Assembly (NCBI GenBank): GCA_039961635.1 | Contig: JABRWB010000054.1 | Location: 1 to 64,000 of the forward strand | Length of the DNA: 64,000 bases | From: a bacterium | Lineage (GTDB): Bacteria; 4484-113; JAGGVC01 | Direction of reading: 5' to 3' | Shown: piece after piece, positions 44,290-53,224 of the stretch | Layout: each line of letters opens with the position of its first letter | Numbering within the stretch: position 1 is the first letter of the stretch | The notes under the pieces: generated by a model | What the model was told of the DNA's origin: nothing | The model's database searches: none | Seen by the model: the letters and a program-made list of their open reading frames with translations, nothing else | Program-made: the position numbers and the translations under genes

Positions 44290-45534
44290 TTATTCCCCAG
44301 TCCAGCGCTTGAAAACCAGCACCGCATTCTGGCCGCCGAAGCCGAAACTGTTGGACATCGCATAAGTGAATTCGTGACGGCGCGCCGCATTGGGAACGTA
44401 ATCCAAATCGCACTCCGGGTCCGGATTTTCGTAATTGATCGTAGGCGGAAGCTCCTGTCGGCAAAGCGCAAGGATGCAGGCCGCGCCTTCGATAGCTCCT
44501 GCGCCGCCCAGCAAGTGCCCATGCATGCTTTTCGTGCTTGATACGGGCAGTTTGCTCGCGTGTTCGCCGAAAACCGCCTTTATGGCGAATGTCTCGGTCG
44601 CGTCGTTCAGCTCGGTTGAGGTTCCGTGCGCGTTGATGTAGCCGATGTCGGACGACGAAAGATTCGCGTCCCGCAGCGCCGCGCGAATCGCAATCTGCGC
44701 TCCCTTGCCTTCCGGAGCAGGCGCTGTGATGTGGAAAGCGTCCGCGCTCGCGCCGTATCCGACGATTTCGGCGACGGGTTTTGCGCCGCGCGAAACCGCG
44801 TGGTCGAGAGTTTCCATCAAGAAAACCGCCGCGCCTTCGCCCATCACGAATCCGTCGCGCTTCGCGTCGAACGGGCGGCTTGCGCGAGTCGGCTCATCGT
44901 TCCAGGACGCGGTGACCGCGCGCATCGAGCAGAATCCCGCGACGCCGAGTTCGTCCACCGCGCACTCCGAGCCGCCCACGATGATTGCGTCCGCATTTCC
45001 GTAGCGCAGCGTGCGGTACGCCTCGCCAATGCAGTGCGCGCTGGACGCGCACGCCGATACGATGCTGAAATTCGGCCCCATCGCGCCGGTTTCCATCGCG
45101 ACCACTCCGGACGGCATGTTTGCGATTGCGTTAGGAATGAAAAACGGGCTGATGCGACGCGGACCTTTCTCCACGAGCGTTTTGGTGTCTTTATAAAACG
45201 AGTCGAGCCCCCCAATCCCGCTCCCGATAAATACCCCGATTCTGTCGCGGTTGGAATCGTCAATCGAAAGGCCGGACTCCGCAAGCGCCATTTTGGAAGC
45301 AGCAACAGCGGCGACGATGACCCGGTCGTAGCGTTTCACGTTTTTGGGATCCATATATTTGGTCGCGTCGTAATCCGCAAGCTCCGCGGCTATTTTGGTG
45401 GGGAATTCCGCGCAATCGAAGTTTTGAATCTTGCGCACCCCGCTTTTTCCCGCGAAAATGGCCTCCTCGAAGGCGGCGACGCCTTCTCCGAAACAGCTCA
45501 AAATCCCGATTCCCGTTACGACGACTCTCGGCAT
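44290..45534 (-). CDS. fabF: 3-oxoacyl-ACP synthase II (FabF)
   Basis: Elongates acyl-ACP chains in type II fatty acid synthesis. The 414-residue protein has the active-site cysteine in VSACASSAH near 165 and the histidines in INAHGTSTELND and TKSMHGHLLGGAG. The glycine-rich end NSFGFGGQNAVLVF is typical of FabF/FabB. ATG 45532-45534 follows the fabG stop by 39 bases. In most bacteria acpP lies between fabG and fabF; here no acyl carrier protein ORF with a DSL motif is present. Confidence 0.96.
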   Translation of the reverse strand: MPRVVVTGIGILSCFGEGVAAFEEAIFAGKSGVRKIQNFDCAEFPTKIAAELADYDATKYMDPKNVKRYDRVIVAAVAASKMALAESGLSIDDSNRDRIGVFIGSGIGGLDSFYKDTKTLVEKGPRRISPFFIPNAIANMPSGVVAMETGAMGPNFSIVSACASSAHCIGEAYRTLRYGNADAIIVGGSECAVDELGVAGFCSMRAVTASWNDEPTRASRPFDAKRDGFVMGEGAAVFLMETLDHAVSRGAKPVAEIVGYGASADAFHITAPAPEGKGAQIAIRAALRDANLSSSDIGYINAHGTSTELNDATETFAIKAVFGEHASKLPVSSTKSMHGHLLGGAGAIEGAACILALCRQELPPTINYENPDPECDLDYVPNAARRHEFTYAMSNSFGFGGQNAVLVFKRWTGE

Positions 45535-45573
45535 GTTTCTCTCCCTTGCTCGCTGGATTTGCGGCGCGCGCCG

Positions 45574-46332
45574 CTATACCATCAATCCTCCGCCATTCAC
45601 GCTCAAAGTTGCGCCGTTCACGTACGCGGAAAGCTCCGACAAAAGAAACAGCACGGCGCCTGCGACATCGTCCGGCGTTCCGAACCGCTTCATCGGAATG
45701 CGCTTGATGTAGTCTTCGGCAAGCTCCGGCTTTAGACCGCCGGTCATGTCCGTAGCGATTATCCCCGGAATCACCACGTTCGCGCGGATGTTTCTGCCCG
45801 CATACTCGGTCGCGACGCTCTTTATGAAGGCTGTTACGCCTGCCTTGGCCGCCGCATAGTTTGATTGCCCAAGGCTTCCTATCTGGCCGGCGATGCTCGA
45901 TACGGCAACGATCCGGCCGAAACGCTTTTTCATCATTCCGTCCAGGCAAGCCTGAACTGTATTGAACACGCCGCCCAGATTGGCCGAAATGCCGCCGTTC
46001 CATTCTTCGGGCGTCATCCGGTGCGTCAGGTTGTCGCGGCGCAGCCCCGCATTGCACACAAGCAGGTCTATCGAGCCCAGCTTCCCGGCAATCTCCGCGA
46101 CTCCGGCAAGCACCGCATCGCGATCAGCCACGTCGAATCGGACGGCGATCCCCTTTCCCCCGTCCGCGTTTATCGAAGCGACCACTTCCCCGGCCGCGCT
46201 TTCGCTCGCGTTGTAGTTGACCGCGACCGCGGCGCCCGCGCGCGCGAGCAGCCGCGCGCACGAAGCGCCGATGCCTCTCGACGCTCCGGTAACAAGCGCA
46301 ACGCGCTCTGAAAAATCAATATCAACCGGCAT
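45574..46332 (-). CDS. fabG: 3-oxoacyl-ACP reductase (FabG)
   Basis: NADPH-dependent short-chain dehydrogenase for the first reduction in chain elongation. The 252-residue protein has VTGASRGIGASCARLLARAG near 14-33, the NAG motif (VCNAGLRRDNL), and the catalytic S-Y-K in VSSIAGQIGSLGQSNYAAAK near 147-166. The FabG end YVNGATLSVNGGGLMV is complete. It starts with ATG at 46330-46332, 14 bases after fabD. Many SDRs look alike, but the fab context makes this call firm. Confidence 0.94.
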   Translation of the reverse strand: MPVDIDFSERVALVTGASRGIGASCARLLARAGAAVAVNYNASESAAGEVVASINADGGKGIAVRFDVADRDAVLAGVAEIAGKLGSIDLLVCNAGLRRDNLTHRMTPEEWNGGISANLGGVFNTVQACLDGMMKKRFGRIVAVSSIAGQIGSLGQSNYAAAKAGVTAFIKSVATEYAGRNIRANVVIPGIIATDMTGGLKPELAEDYIKRIPMKRFGTPDDVAGAVLFLLSELSAYVNGATLSVNGGGLMV

Positions 46333-46346
46333 TCTTTATCTCAAAT

Positions 46347-47339
46347 TCAGGACTCCGGCGCAGCTCCGCCGGCCTCGGCGATCCTGTCCGAAATCCAGGC
46401 AATGGTAGCATCAAGCGTCTCCGGTGCGTCCACGGAAAGGCAGTGCAGATCCGCGTCGATCCGTTTCACAAGTCCGGAAAGCACCTTGCCCGGCCCCACT
46501 TCGAGCGCCGCGGACGCACCGAAGTCGCGCCAAAAGCGCGCGGCGATAGCGATCCACCTGACGGGGCTGACGATCTGCCGTACAAGCAATCCCGCGTACT
46601 TCGACGCATCCGGCGGATACGGCTCCGCATTCACGTTGGCAAGGACGAAGAACTCGGTGGGGCGAAATGCGGTTGCGCCAAGGAGCGGCGACATTCCGTC
46701 CGCCGCAGGAAGCATAAGCGAGCAATGGAACGGCGCGCTTACCGGAAGCCTTATCGCGCGCTTCGCCCCGGCGTCCTTTAGCGCCTTTTCCGCAAGCTCG
46801 ACGCCCTTCGCCGAGCCGCTTATCACCCACTGGCCGGGGCAGTTGTAGTTCGCCAGTGATACCACTTCGCCGCTCGCAAGCTCCGTATCCCCGCAAATTT
46901 TTTCAATTTCCGCCGATTCGAGCCCCAAAATCGCGCTCATCGCGCCGCGGCCTTCCGGTACGGCTTCCTGCATCAGGCGTCCGCGCTCGTGGACGAGCCT
47001 CACCGCATCCTCGAAATCCAGCGCGCCCGCTGCGGCAAGCGCCGAATACTCCCCAAGCGAATGGCCGGCGGCAACCGCAATATTCGCGCCCGCGCTTTCA
47101 AGCCGCGGCGCGAGCGCGCGATACGCCGCGACGCTCACAGTCAAAATCGCGGGCTGCGTAATCGCCGTACGCTTCAGTTCCTCGTCCGGCCCTTCGAAGC
47201 ACAGCTTGGAAATCGAGAATCCAAGCGCTTTGTCCGCTCGCTCGAAAACCTCGCGCGATTCCGGATACGAGTCGAAAAGCGTGCGGCCCATCCCGGTTTC
47301 CTGGCTGGCCTGCCCCGGAAACATCAGCGCGACTTTCAT
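46347..47339 (-). CDS. fabD: Malonyl-CoA:ACP transacylase (FabD)
   Basis: Loads malonyl groups on the acyl carrier protein. The 330-residue protein begins MKVALMFPGQASQETGMGR, has the nucleophile elbow AGHSLGEYSALAAAG near 88-102, and the active-site histidine in SAPFHCSLM near 199-207. ATG 47337-47339 overlaps the fabH stop (ATGA). The open frame to 47372 would extend into fabH without reason. The C-terminal 15 residues are alanine-rich. Confidence 0.95.
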   Translation of the reverse strand: MKVALMFPGQASQETGMGRTLFDSYPESREVFERADKALGFSISKLCFEGPDEELKRTAITQPAILTVSVAAYRALAPRLESAGANIAVAAGHSLGEYSALAAAGALDFEDAVRLVHERGRLMQEAVPEGRGAMSAILGLESAEIEKICGDTELASGEVVSLANYNCPGQWVISGSAKGVELAEKALKDAGAKRAIRLPVSAPFHCSLMLPAADGMSPLLGATAFRPTEFFVLANVNAEPYPPDASKYAGLLVRQIVSPVRWIAIAARFWRDFGASAALEVGPGKVLSGLVKRIDADLHCLSVDAPETLDATIAWISDRIAEAGGAAPES

Positions 47340-48334
47340 CAAGCACCCCACCGGAGCTGCGCGGCTCCCCACACGAATCCCGCTCCGAAAGTGAACAACA
47401 CAAGCCGTGTACCCGCAGTGAGCTTTCCGTCGTCGTTCAGCTCGTCAATGCAAAGCGGAATGGACGCGGAGGTCGTGTTCCCGTAGCGCTGGATGTTGAC
47501 GTACATTTTCTCCTCCGGCACGCCGATACGCTTCCGGGTGCTTTCGATTATGCGCGCGTTCGCCTGGTGGGGAATGAAGTAATCCACTTCTTCGACTTTG
47601 GTCCCTGTTTTCGCAAGGACGTTCTCGATAGTCTTGCCCATCATCCGGACAGCGCCCTTGAAAACTTCCTGACCTTCCATCTTGATGAAATGTTCGCGGG
47701 CTTCGACTGTTGCGGCGGACGCTGGTTTTACACTCCCTCCGGCTGGCTGGTATAGGTATTGCCACTGGTTGCCGTCGCCGCCGAGGTCGAATCCTTCGAT
47801 GCCGAACTCCGACTTGTCAATACCTTCCAGCAGAAGTCCCGATGCCGCATCCCCGAACAAAATGCAGTTGCTGCGGTCGGTGAAATCGGCGATGGACGAC
47901 ATGACTTCGCTTCCGATGACCAGGGCATAGCGCCGCTCTCCGGTTGCGAGAATACCCCACGCGGAATACAGCGCCGTGATGAATCCGCCGCATGCCGCCT
48001 CGATGTCCCACGCCGCCGCGTTTACGCATCCCAGTTTCGCCGCCACAATCGTCCCGGTCGCGGGAAACACATAATCCGGAGTAACCGTAGGAATGATTAC
48101 GAGACCGATGTCGGCCGGATCCACGCCCGATCGATCCAGAAGCTTTTTTCCGACCTCGATCGCCATCGTGGAGCAGGATTCGCCTTCCGCCCTGAAGCGG
48201 CGCTCCTTGATTCCGGTGCGCTGGGTTATCCACTCGTCGCTTGTATCCAGAAACTTGGCAAAGTCGTCATTCGTCATCACCTTTTCCGGAACGTAACGTG
48301 CGCTTGCACGCACTACAACTTTTTTGAGATTCAT
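47339..48334 (-). CDS. fabH: 3-oxoacyl-ACP synthase III (FabH)
   Basis: Starts fatty acid synthesis by condensing acyl-CoA with malonyl-ACP. The 331-residue protein has the catalytic cysteine in DIEAACGGFITALY near 111-124, and the histidine and asparagine in FIPHQANARIIE and QRYGNTTSASIPL. Near the N-terminus it has SDEWITQRTGIKERR. I chose ATG 48332-48334, with AAGGAGAATTG just upstream; a TTG one codon earlier is possible. It follows plsX by 15 bases. Confidence 0.96.
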   Translation of the reverse strand: MNLKKVVVRASARYVPEKVMTNDDFAKFLDTSDEWITQRTGIKERRFRAEGESCSTMAIEVGKKLLDRSGVDPADIGLVIIPTVTPDYVFPATGTIVAAKLGCVNAAAWDIEAACGGFITALYSAWGILATGERRYALVIGSEVMSSIADFTDRSNCILFGDAASGLLLEGIDKSEFGIEGFDLGGDGNQWQYLYQPAGGSVKPASAATVEAREHFIKMEGQEVFKGAVRMMGKTIENVLAKTGTKVEEVDYFIPHQANARIIESTRKRIGVPEEKMYVNIQRYGNTTSASIPLCIDELNDDGKLTAGTRLVLFTFGAGFVWGAAQLRWGA

Positions 48335-48349
48335 CAATTCTCCTTTCCT

Positions 48350-49399
48350 TCAGGCTTGGGCCTGCAAGGTAGATTTGGCTCGGAACGCCTCTTCGATGCG
48401 CGCGGAGCACCCGGTTTTGGCGAGCTTGAGAGCCTCGCGGATCGCGTTTTTTATGGCCACCGCGTCGCTCCTGCCGTGGCAAATCACGACATTGCCGTTC
48501 AGACCCAAAAGCGGCGCGCCGCCGTACTCGCTGTAATCCACGCGCTTCTTTAGAGCACGAAACGCCGCACCCATGAAAAGCTTCGCGGATATTCCCGCGA
48601 GCGGACGCTTGATTATTTCGTTTTTCAGAAGCCGGGTTATCGCTCCCGCCAGGCCTTCCGCGAATTTGAGGATGATGTTTCCGATGAAACCATCGCAAAC
48701 CAAAATGTCAAGGTCGCCGTCGAATACCGTGTTTCCTTCGCGATAGCCGATGTAGTTGATTGAAGGGTCCGCTTTTAGCAGCGCGTGCGTTTCCTTTACA
48801 AGTACGCTCCCCTTGTAATCCTCGCTGCCGTTCGACAGCAATCCGACGGTCGGCTTCTCGCGTCCCCACACCTTTTCCGCATACACCGAGCCGATAACTC
48901 CGAATTCGTAAAGATGCTGCGGGCGGCAGTCCACGTTGCTGCCCGCGTCAAGAAAAAAGCAGGTTCGCCCGAGCGTGGGAAGCGGGCTGGCAATGGGCGG
49001 GCGGCTGATTCCCTGTATCCGCTTTAATATGAACAGCGCGGAAGTCATCACGAGCCCGGTGTTGCCGGCGGAAATGAACGCCGCATTGGTGATACCGGCG
49101 ATCCGGCGCAGTCCGACATTGATGGTGGAATCGGGATGCTCTTTGTAAACCTGAACGGGACTCTCGATGCGGTCGGGCAGGCGGTGCGACGCATTCACGA
49201 ATTCCAGCGAGAATCCGCCGGACGATTTGCCGATTATCTTGTCCGCGAATTCCGCGGTGCGCTCCTTGCTGTTCGAAACGAGGACGAGGTTGCAGCCGCC
49301 GTTGCCGTCGCACGACGCGAGCTTGACTCCGCGCAAAAGCTCCTCTTCGCCGAGGTCTGCGCCCGCAAGGTCAAGAACTATGGTCGGAGAATCAGACAT
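48350..49399 (-). CDS. plsX: Phosphate acyltransferase PlsX
   Basis: Makes acyl-phosphate from acyl-ACP for phospholipid synthesis. The 349-residue protein has IVLDLAGADLGEEELLRGV near 6-24, AFISAGNTGLVMTSALFIL, LPTLGRTCFFLDAGSNVDCR and VCDGFIGNIILKFAEGLA. The opening LDLAGAD replaces the usual MDAMGGD, a notable substitution in a conserved loop. ATG 49397-49399 gives MSDSPTIVLD; the open frame to 49447 adds residues outside the family. It heads the plsX-fabH-fabD-fabG-fabF operon. rpmF is not upstream, and lepA is divergent. Confidence 0.93.
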   Translation of the reverse strand: MSDSPTIVLDLAGADLGEEELLRGVKLASCDGNGGCNLVLVSNSKERTAEFADKIIGKSSGGFSLEFVNASHRLPDRIESPVQVYKEHPDSTINVGLRRIAGITNAAFISAGNTGLVMTSALFILKRIQGISRPPIASPLPTLGRTCFFLDAGSNVDCRPQHLYEFGVIGSVYAEKVWGREKPTVGLLSNGSEDYKGSVLVKETHALLKADPSINYIGYREGNTVFDGDLDILVCDGFIGNIILKFAEGLAGAITRLLKNEIIKRPLAGISAKLFMGAAFRALKKRVDYSEYGGAPLLGLNGNVVICHGRSDAVAIKNAIREALKLAKTGCSARIEEAFRAKSTLQAQA

Positions 49400-49650
49400 C
49401 TGATAAGGCTGGAAATTATAGCCGAGGGCGCAAACGGCGGGCAACAAAGGTCGGGATTGAGAATGATTGACATTTGGGACATTAATTTATGCTATTGCGC
49501 CGGCTGGGGGGATGACCTTGCGGACCGGTACGCCATTGCAAGACGAAGGCGGGCCGCGTGGACGGCACCGCTCCGGATGGCCGGCGGCAAACTTCATTGA
49601 TATATAATTCCCGTTCACGCGGCGCGGTTATTGCCGGGTGGATGCCTGAC
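49400..49650. promoter_or_regulatory. Divergent plsX/lepA intergenic region with TATAAT
   Basis: A plus-strand TATAAT at 49603-49608 lies 42 bases before the lepA ATG at 49651. Its -35 position is not recognisable. I see no hairpin or gene in the rest of this 251-base gap. No clear promoter for plsX is seen. Confidence 0.4.
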
Positions 49651-51462
49651 ATGAAGATACCCGTCGAAAGAACGCGCAACTTCTGCATCATTGCGCACAT
49701 CGATCATGGCAAGAGCACGCTCGCGGACAGGCTGATCGAAGCCACCGCGACAATCGACGCGCGCAAGATGAAGGAGCAGGTGCTCGACCGGATGGATCTC
49801 GAGCGCGAGCGCGGGATTACGATCAAAGCCCAGGCCGTGCGGATGATCTATCGCGCCAGGGACGGCCAAGATTACTTGCTAAACCTGATAGATACGCCGG
49901 GGCATGTGGACTTCGCGTACGAGGTCAGCCGCTCGCTCAAAGCGTGCGAAGGCGCGCTGCTTCTGGTGGACGCGGCCCAGGGCGTCGAGGCGCAGACCAT
50001 AGCCAACCTGTACCAGGCGCTTGAAAGCGACTTGGAAATTGTTCCCGTACTAAACAAAATAGACCTGCCGGCCCAGCGCACCGACGAGGTTCTGGAGGAA
50101 TTGAAACAAATTCTGGGCGTCGGCCAAGAAGAAACGCTTCGCGTCAGCGCGAAGTACGGCACGGGAGTGGACGACCTCCTGGAAGCGATAGTCGAAAGGA
50201 TTCCGCCGCCGAAAGGCGATCCCGAAAAGCCGCTGGCCGCCCTGATTTTCGACAGCCATTACGACAGCTACCGCGGAGTGGTCAGCTACGTCCGCGTTTT
50301 CGACGGGCGGCTGTGCCAAGGCCAGCAAGTCGTCACGATGAGCAACGGCAAAAAGTGGGAAGTCGCCGACGCGGGCGTTTTCATGCCCGAAATGCTCAAA
50401 CTGGACGAGCTTTCCGCCGGACAAGTGGGATACGTAATCCTTGGAATGAAGGAAGTGTCGCAGTCGCGCGTGGGAGACACCATCACGGATGCGGCGCGGC
50501 AGGTCGCCCAACCGCTGCCCGGATACAAGAAAATGACGCCGATGGTGTACTGCGGGCTGTACACCGCGGACGGTGAGAACTTCACCGATTTAAGAAATGC
50601 TCTTGAAAAGCTCTCGCTGAACGACAGCTCGCTGGCATACGAGCAGGAGTCCAGCGAGGCGCTCGGATTCGGATTCCGGTGCGGATTTCTGGGTCTTCTG
50701 CATATGGAAATCGTCATCGAGCGACTCGAGCGAGAGTACGACCTTGAGCTGATCGCGACTTCGCCCAGCGTCGTTTATCAAGTAACGACGACCGACGGCA
50801 CGGTGCACCGGATAGACAATCCGGGGCGCTTTCCCGATCCGTCGAAAATCAAGCTTATCGAAGAGCCGTTCGTGGAGGCGGAGGTTATCTGCCCGGCGGC
50901 GCATTCGAGCGCCATAATAGACCTCTCAAAGAAACGGCGCGGGGAAATCGGAGGCATTGATTACCTGACGTCGAACCGGGTGAATTTGCGGTTCGAGCTG
51001 CCGCTTGCGGAGATAATCTACGACTATTACGACCAGCTCAAAAGCCTTTCGCGCGGCTATGCGTCGCTGGATTACCACTTCAAGGAATTCCGCAAAAGCG
51101 ATCTGGTTAAGGTGGACATTCTTATCAACCAGGAGAAAGCCGACGCCCTGTCGTTTTTGTGTCATCGCAGCGTGGCGCACCAGCGCGCGCGCCAAGTCGT
51201 GCAGACGCTGCAGCGCACCATTCCGCGGCAGATGTTCCAGATTCCCATACAGGCGGCGATAGGCGGGACGGTTATAGCGCGGGAGAACATCTCCGCGATG
51301 CGCAAGGACGTGACCGCGAAATGCTACGGCGGCGACATCACGCGCAAGCGCAAGCTGTTGGAAAAGCAGAAGAAAGGCAAGCTGAAGATGCGTTCGATTG
51401 GCCGCGTCGAAGTGCCGCAGGAGGCGTTCCTGGCGGTGTTGAAGGTGGATAAGGATAAGTAA
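49651..51462 (+). CDS. lepA: Elongation factor 4 (LepA)
   Basis: A ribosome-bound GTPase affecting translation initiation and back-translocation. The 603-residue protein has G1 AHIDHGKSTLADRL near 15-28, switch II DTPGHVDFAYEVSR, G4 NKIDLP and the EF4-specific C-terminal domain ending RSIGRVEVPQEAFLAVLKVD. The region GFRCGFLGLLHMEIVIERLE is typical. ATG 49651 gives MKIPVERTRNFCII; an ATG at 49642 adds three residues, and the open frame to 49558 is upstream non-coding. It stands alone, divergent from plsX. Confidence 0.96.
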   Translation: MKIPVERTRNFCIIAHIDHGKSTLADRLIEATATIDARKMKEQVLDRMDLERERGITIKAQAVRMIYRARDGQDYLLNLIDTPGHVDFAYEVSRSLKACEGALLLVDAAQGVEAQTIANLYQALESDLEIVPVLNKIDLPAQRTDEVLEELKQILGVGQEETLRVSAKYGTGVDDLLEAIVERIPPPKGDPEKPLAALIFDSHYDSYRGVVSYVRVFDGRLCQGQQVVTMSNGKKWEVADAGVFMPEMLKLDELSAGQVGYVILGMKEVSQSRVGDTITDAARQVAQPLPGYKKMTPMVYCGLYTADGENFTDLRNALEKLSLNDSSLAYEQESSEALGFGFRCGFLGLLHMEIVIERLEREYDLELIATSPSVVYQVTTTDGTVHRIDNPGRFPDPSKIKLIEEPFVEAEVICPAAHSSAIIDLSKKRRGEIGGIDYLTSNRVNLRFELPLAEIIYDYYDQLKSLSRGYASLDYHFKEFRKSDLVKVDILINQEKADALSFLCHRSVAHQRARQVVQTLQRTIPRQMFQIPIQAAIGGTVIARENISAMRKDVTAKCYGGDITRKRKLLEKQKKGKLKMRSIGRVEVPQEAFLAVLKVDKDK

Positions 51463-51468
51463 TTGCAG

Positions 51469-51474
51469 TAAAAT
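51469..51474 (+). promoter_or_regulatory. -10 element of the frameshifted lipoprotein gene
   Basis: TAAAAT ends 9 bases before the GTG codon at 51484. A TGGATA 17 bases upstream (inside lepA) matches TTGACA at 4 of 6. The start codon would lie at or very near the transcript end. Confidence 0.45.
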
Positions 51475-51483
51475 ACCCATGCG

Positions 51484-51941
51484 GTGAAGAAACTGCTTAC
51501 CTTGCTGCTTATCCTGCTTGCGGGCTGCGGAAGCAAATCAAGCCTTCCAGACAACGCCGATGACGGCCTGTATATAAACGGCGCCGCGGCAAAGACCATA
51601 TCGCTTTACGGCGACTGCAAAAAGCCGAACGATAATATTTACGGGCCGAAACGGTTTAGCCGCGTTTACAGGCCCGAATTCCTAGCTTATGTCTATGGGC
51701 AAAAATTGACTTTGGATATAGTTAGAACGACTGAGCGATCCAGCTATCTCGAGGAATTCGCAGGCCGCGACAACCCAATATTATAATCGTATCGATTTTG
51801 GATGAAAATTGGATTGAATCAAGAACAATGGAACTAAAAGGGAATCTACGGCGTATGTCTACCGAAAAATATTCCGAACACTTCGAAATGAAACTGGAGA
51901 AAAATCGACGCTATGCGATACCAAGTCCTTACGAGCCCTGA
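51484..51941 (+). pseudogene. Frameshifted lipoprotein gene
   Basis: A GTG start gives KLLTLLLILLAGCGSKSS, a clear lipoprotein signal, and 100 residues up to TAA at 51784-51786. Just before this stop the reading can pass to the -1 frame, which stays open for 52 more codons from 51783 (IIVSILDENWIESRTMELKG to RRYAIPSPYEP, ending TGA at 51939-51941). The composition of this extension looks like protein, and no start or ribosome site introduces it. A single deletion or insertion near 51770-51786, a programmed shift, or a sequencing error could explain it. No family is recognised. Confidence 0.55.
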
Positions 51942-52015
51942 GGACCATATTACGCGTTCGTGGAACGCGTTAATTGAGTTGGCACTTCGGATTTTCAGGA
52001 AATTTGCGCCGATTA

Positions 52016-52417
52016 TTATTTGGTCAGCTTTCTAAGCCGCGCAAACACCGAATATCCCCATTCCGCAGCCTGCGCGATTACGGGCAGCGACACAATCGCC
52101 GCAAGCCACCTGTATTTGGGAATCGTCCGCCACACCGCCGCGAGCGCGCGCACTCCGGTCAGCACTCTTCCGCCCGGCTCGACCGCATGGATTTTGCTTG
52201 TCGCGGCCTCGCTGGATATGCCGGCCCGCGCAAGCTCGCCGCATCGCGCGTTCGCGTCCAGAAACGCAATCGCGTCGGAACCGCCCGACTCCCGCCGCAT
52301 CCGCTCCGCGAACGCGCCGCATGCCGCGCACCGGCCGTCGTAAAACACCGTCAGCGTGCAGCTTTCGGCAGCGGCAGGCTCGGGCGCTTTTTCCTTCGGC
52401 GCAACGTTTCCATCCAC
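52016..52417 (-). CDS. DCC-family (DUF393) thiol-disulfide oxidoreductase-like protein
   Basis: The 133-residue product holds the DCC signature as LTVFYDGRCAACGAFAERMR near 21-40 (DGxCxxC), a thioredoxin-like redox pair. A second conserved piece is SKIHAVEPGGRVLTGVRALA. A C-terminal hydrophobic segment (WLAAIVSLPVIAQAAEWGYS) may touch the membrane. I chose GTG at 52415-52417 because upstream residues are unlike the family. No good ribosome-binding site supports it, so the start is uncertain; the open frame extends to 52633 across the promoter of the next gene. Family function is unknown. Confidence 0.75.
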   Translation of the reverse strand: MDGNVAPKEKAPEPAAAESCTLTVFYDGRCAACGAFAERMRRESGGSDAIAFLDANARCGELARAGISSEAATSKIHAVEPGGRVLTGVRALAAVWRTIPKYRWLAAIVSLPVIAQAAEWGYSVFARLRKLTK

Positions 52418-52531
52418 GCGACTTGCTACCCGGCCTTCTTTCCTTCGATTGCATCGCCGGCGCACCCGCGTCGCGTACGCGATGATATCATGGAGATTCA
52501 CTTCCTCGTTTCGAGGAGGAGGAATGCAAAG

Positions 52532-53200
52532 ATGAAAATCGTGATTGGCAGACTGATTATCGCCGGACTTGCCGTGTCGCTGCTGGCAACGCTTTTTGGC
52601 TGCCCGAAACCGGACGCGGGCGGGGACGCGCAAACGCCCGCGGACGCTTCCGCTTCCGCGCCACCGATGCAGATCGAGAACGCGCCGCCGCCGGACAGCT
52701 TCCAGGCGCCCGGTGAGGCCGCGAGCAAGCCGGCACCTGCCGGAAAGGAGGAGGAAATGCGGATCACTTCAATCGCTTTCGAAAACGGCAAGGAAATACC
52801 GGTTCATTTCACCGCGGACGGCGAGGATGTCAATCCGCCGCTCGCATTTTCCGGAGTGCCCCCGGAAGCAAAATCGCTTGTATTGATAATGGACGACCCC
52901 GATGCGCCGATGGGCACCTGGGACCACTGGATCCTCTTTAACATTCCGCCCGACATCGGAGAAATAAAGGAAAAGGGCGTTCCGCTCGCGGCCACGCCGG
53001 GCAAGAACTCCTGGGGGCGTACCTGGTACGGCGGCCCGGCGCCTCCGAAAGGGACGCACCGGTATTATTTCAAGTTATACGCGCTGGACACGACGCTGAA
53101 CCTGGAAAAAGGCGCGAGCAGGCGGGAGGTCGAAGCCGCCATGAAAGGGCACATTTTGGCCGAAGCCCAGCTTATGGGAAAATATTCAAAGAAAAGCTAG
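52532..53200 (+). CDS. YbhB/YbcL-type (PEBP) lipoprotein
   Basis: The 222-residue protein has a lipoprotein signal (LAVSLLATLFGC, lipobox near 21-24). A proline/alanine-rich spacer to about residue 70 leads to a complete phosphatidylethanolamine-binding-protein fold: IPVHFTADGEDVNPPLAFS, LVLIMDDPDAPMGTWDHWIL with the DPDxP anion site, GRTWYGGPAPPKGTHRYYFK with the GxHR motif, and the C-terminal helix MKGHILAEAQLMGKYSK. ATG 52532 has GGAGGAGGA upstream. Bacterial members have no settled role; the lipid anchor places it on the periplasmic side of a membrane. Confidence 0.88.
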   Translation: MKIVIGRLIIAGLAVSLLATLFGCPKPDAGGDAQTPADASASAPPMQIENAPPPDSFQAPGEAASKPAPAGKEEEMRITSIAFENGKEIPVHFTADGEDVNPPLAFSGVPPEAKSLVLIMDDPDAPMGTWDHWILFNIPPDIGEIKEKGVPLAATPGKNSWGRTWYGGPAPPKGTHRYYFKLYALDTTLNLEKGASRREVEAAMKGHILAEAQLMGKYSKKS

Positions 53201-53224
53201 GCGCGCAAATCCAGTCACTTGCAT

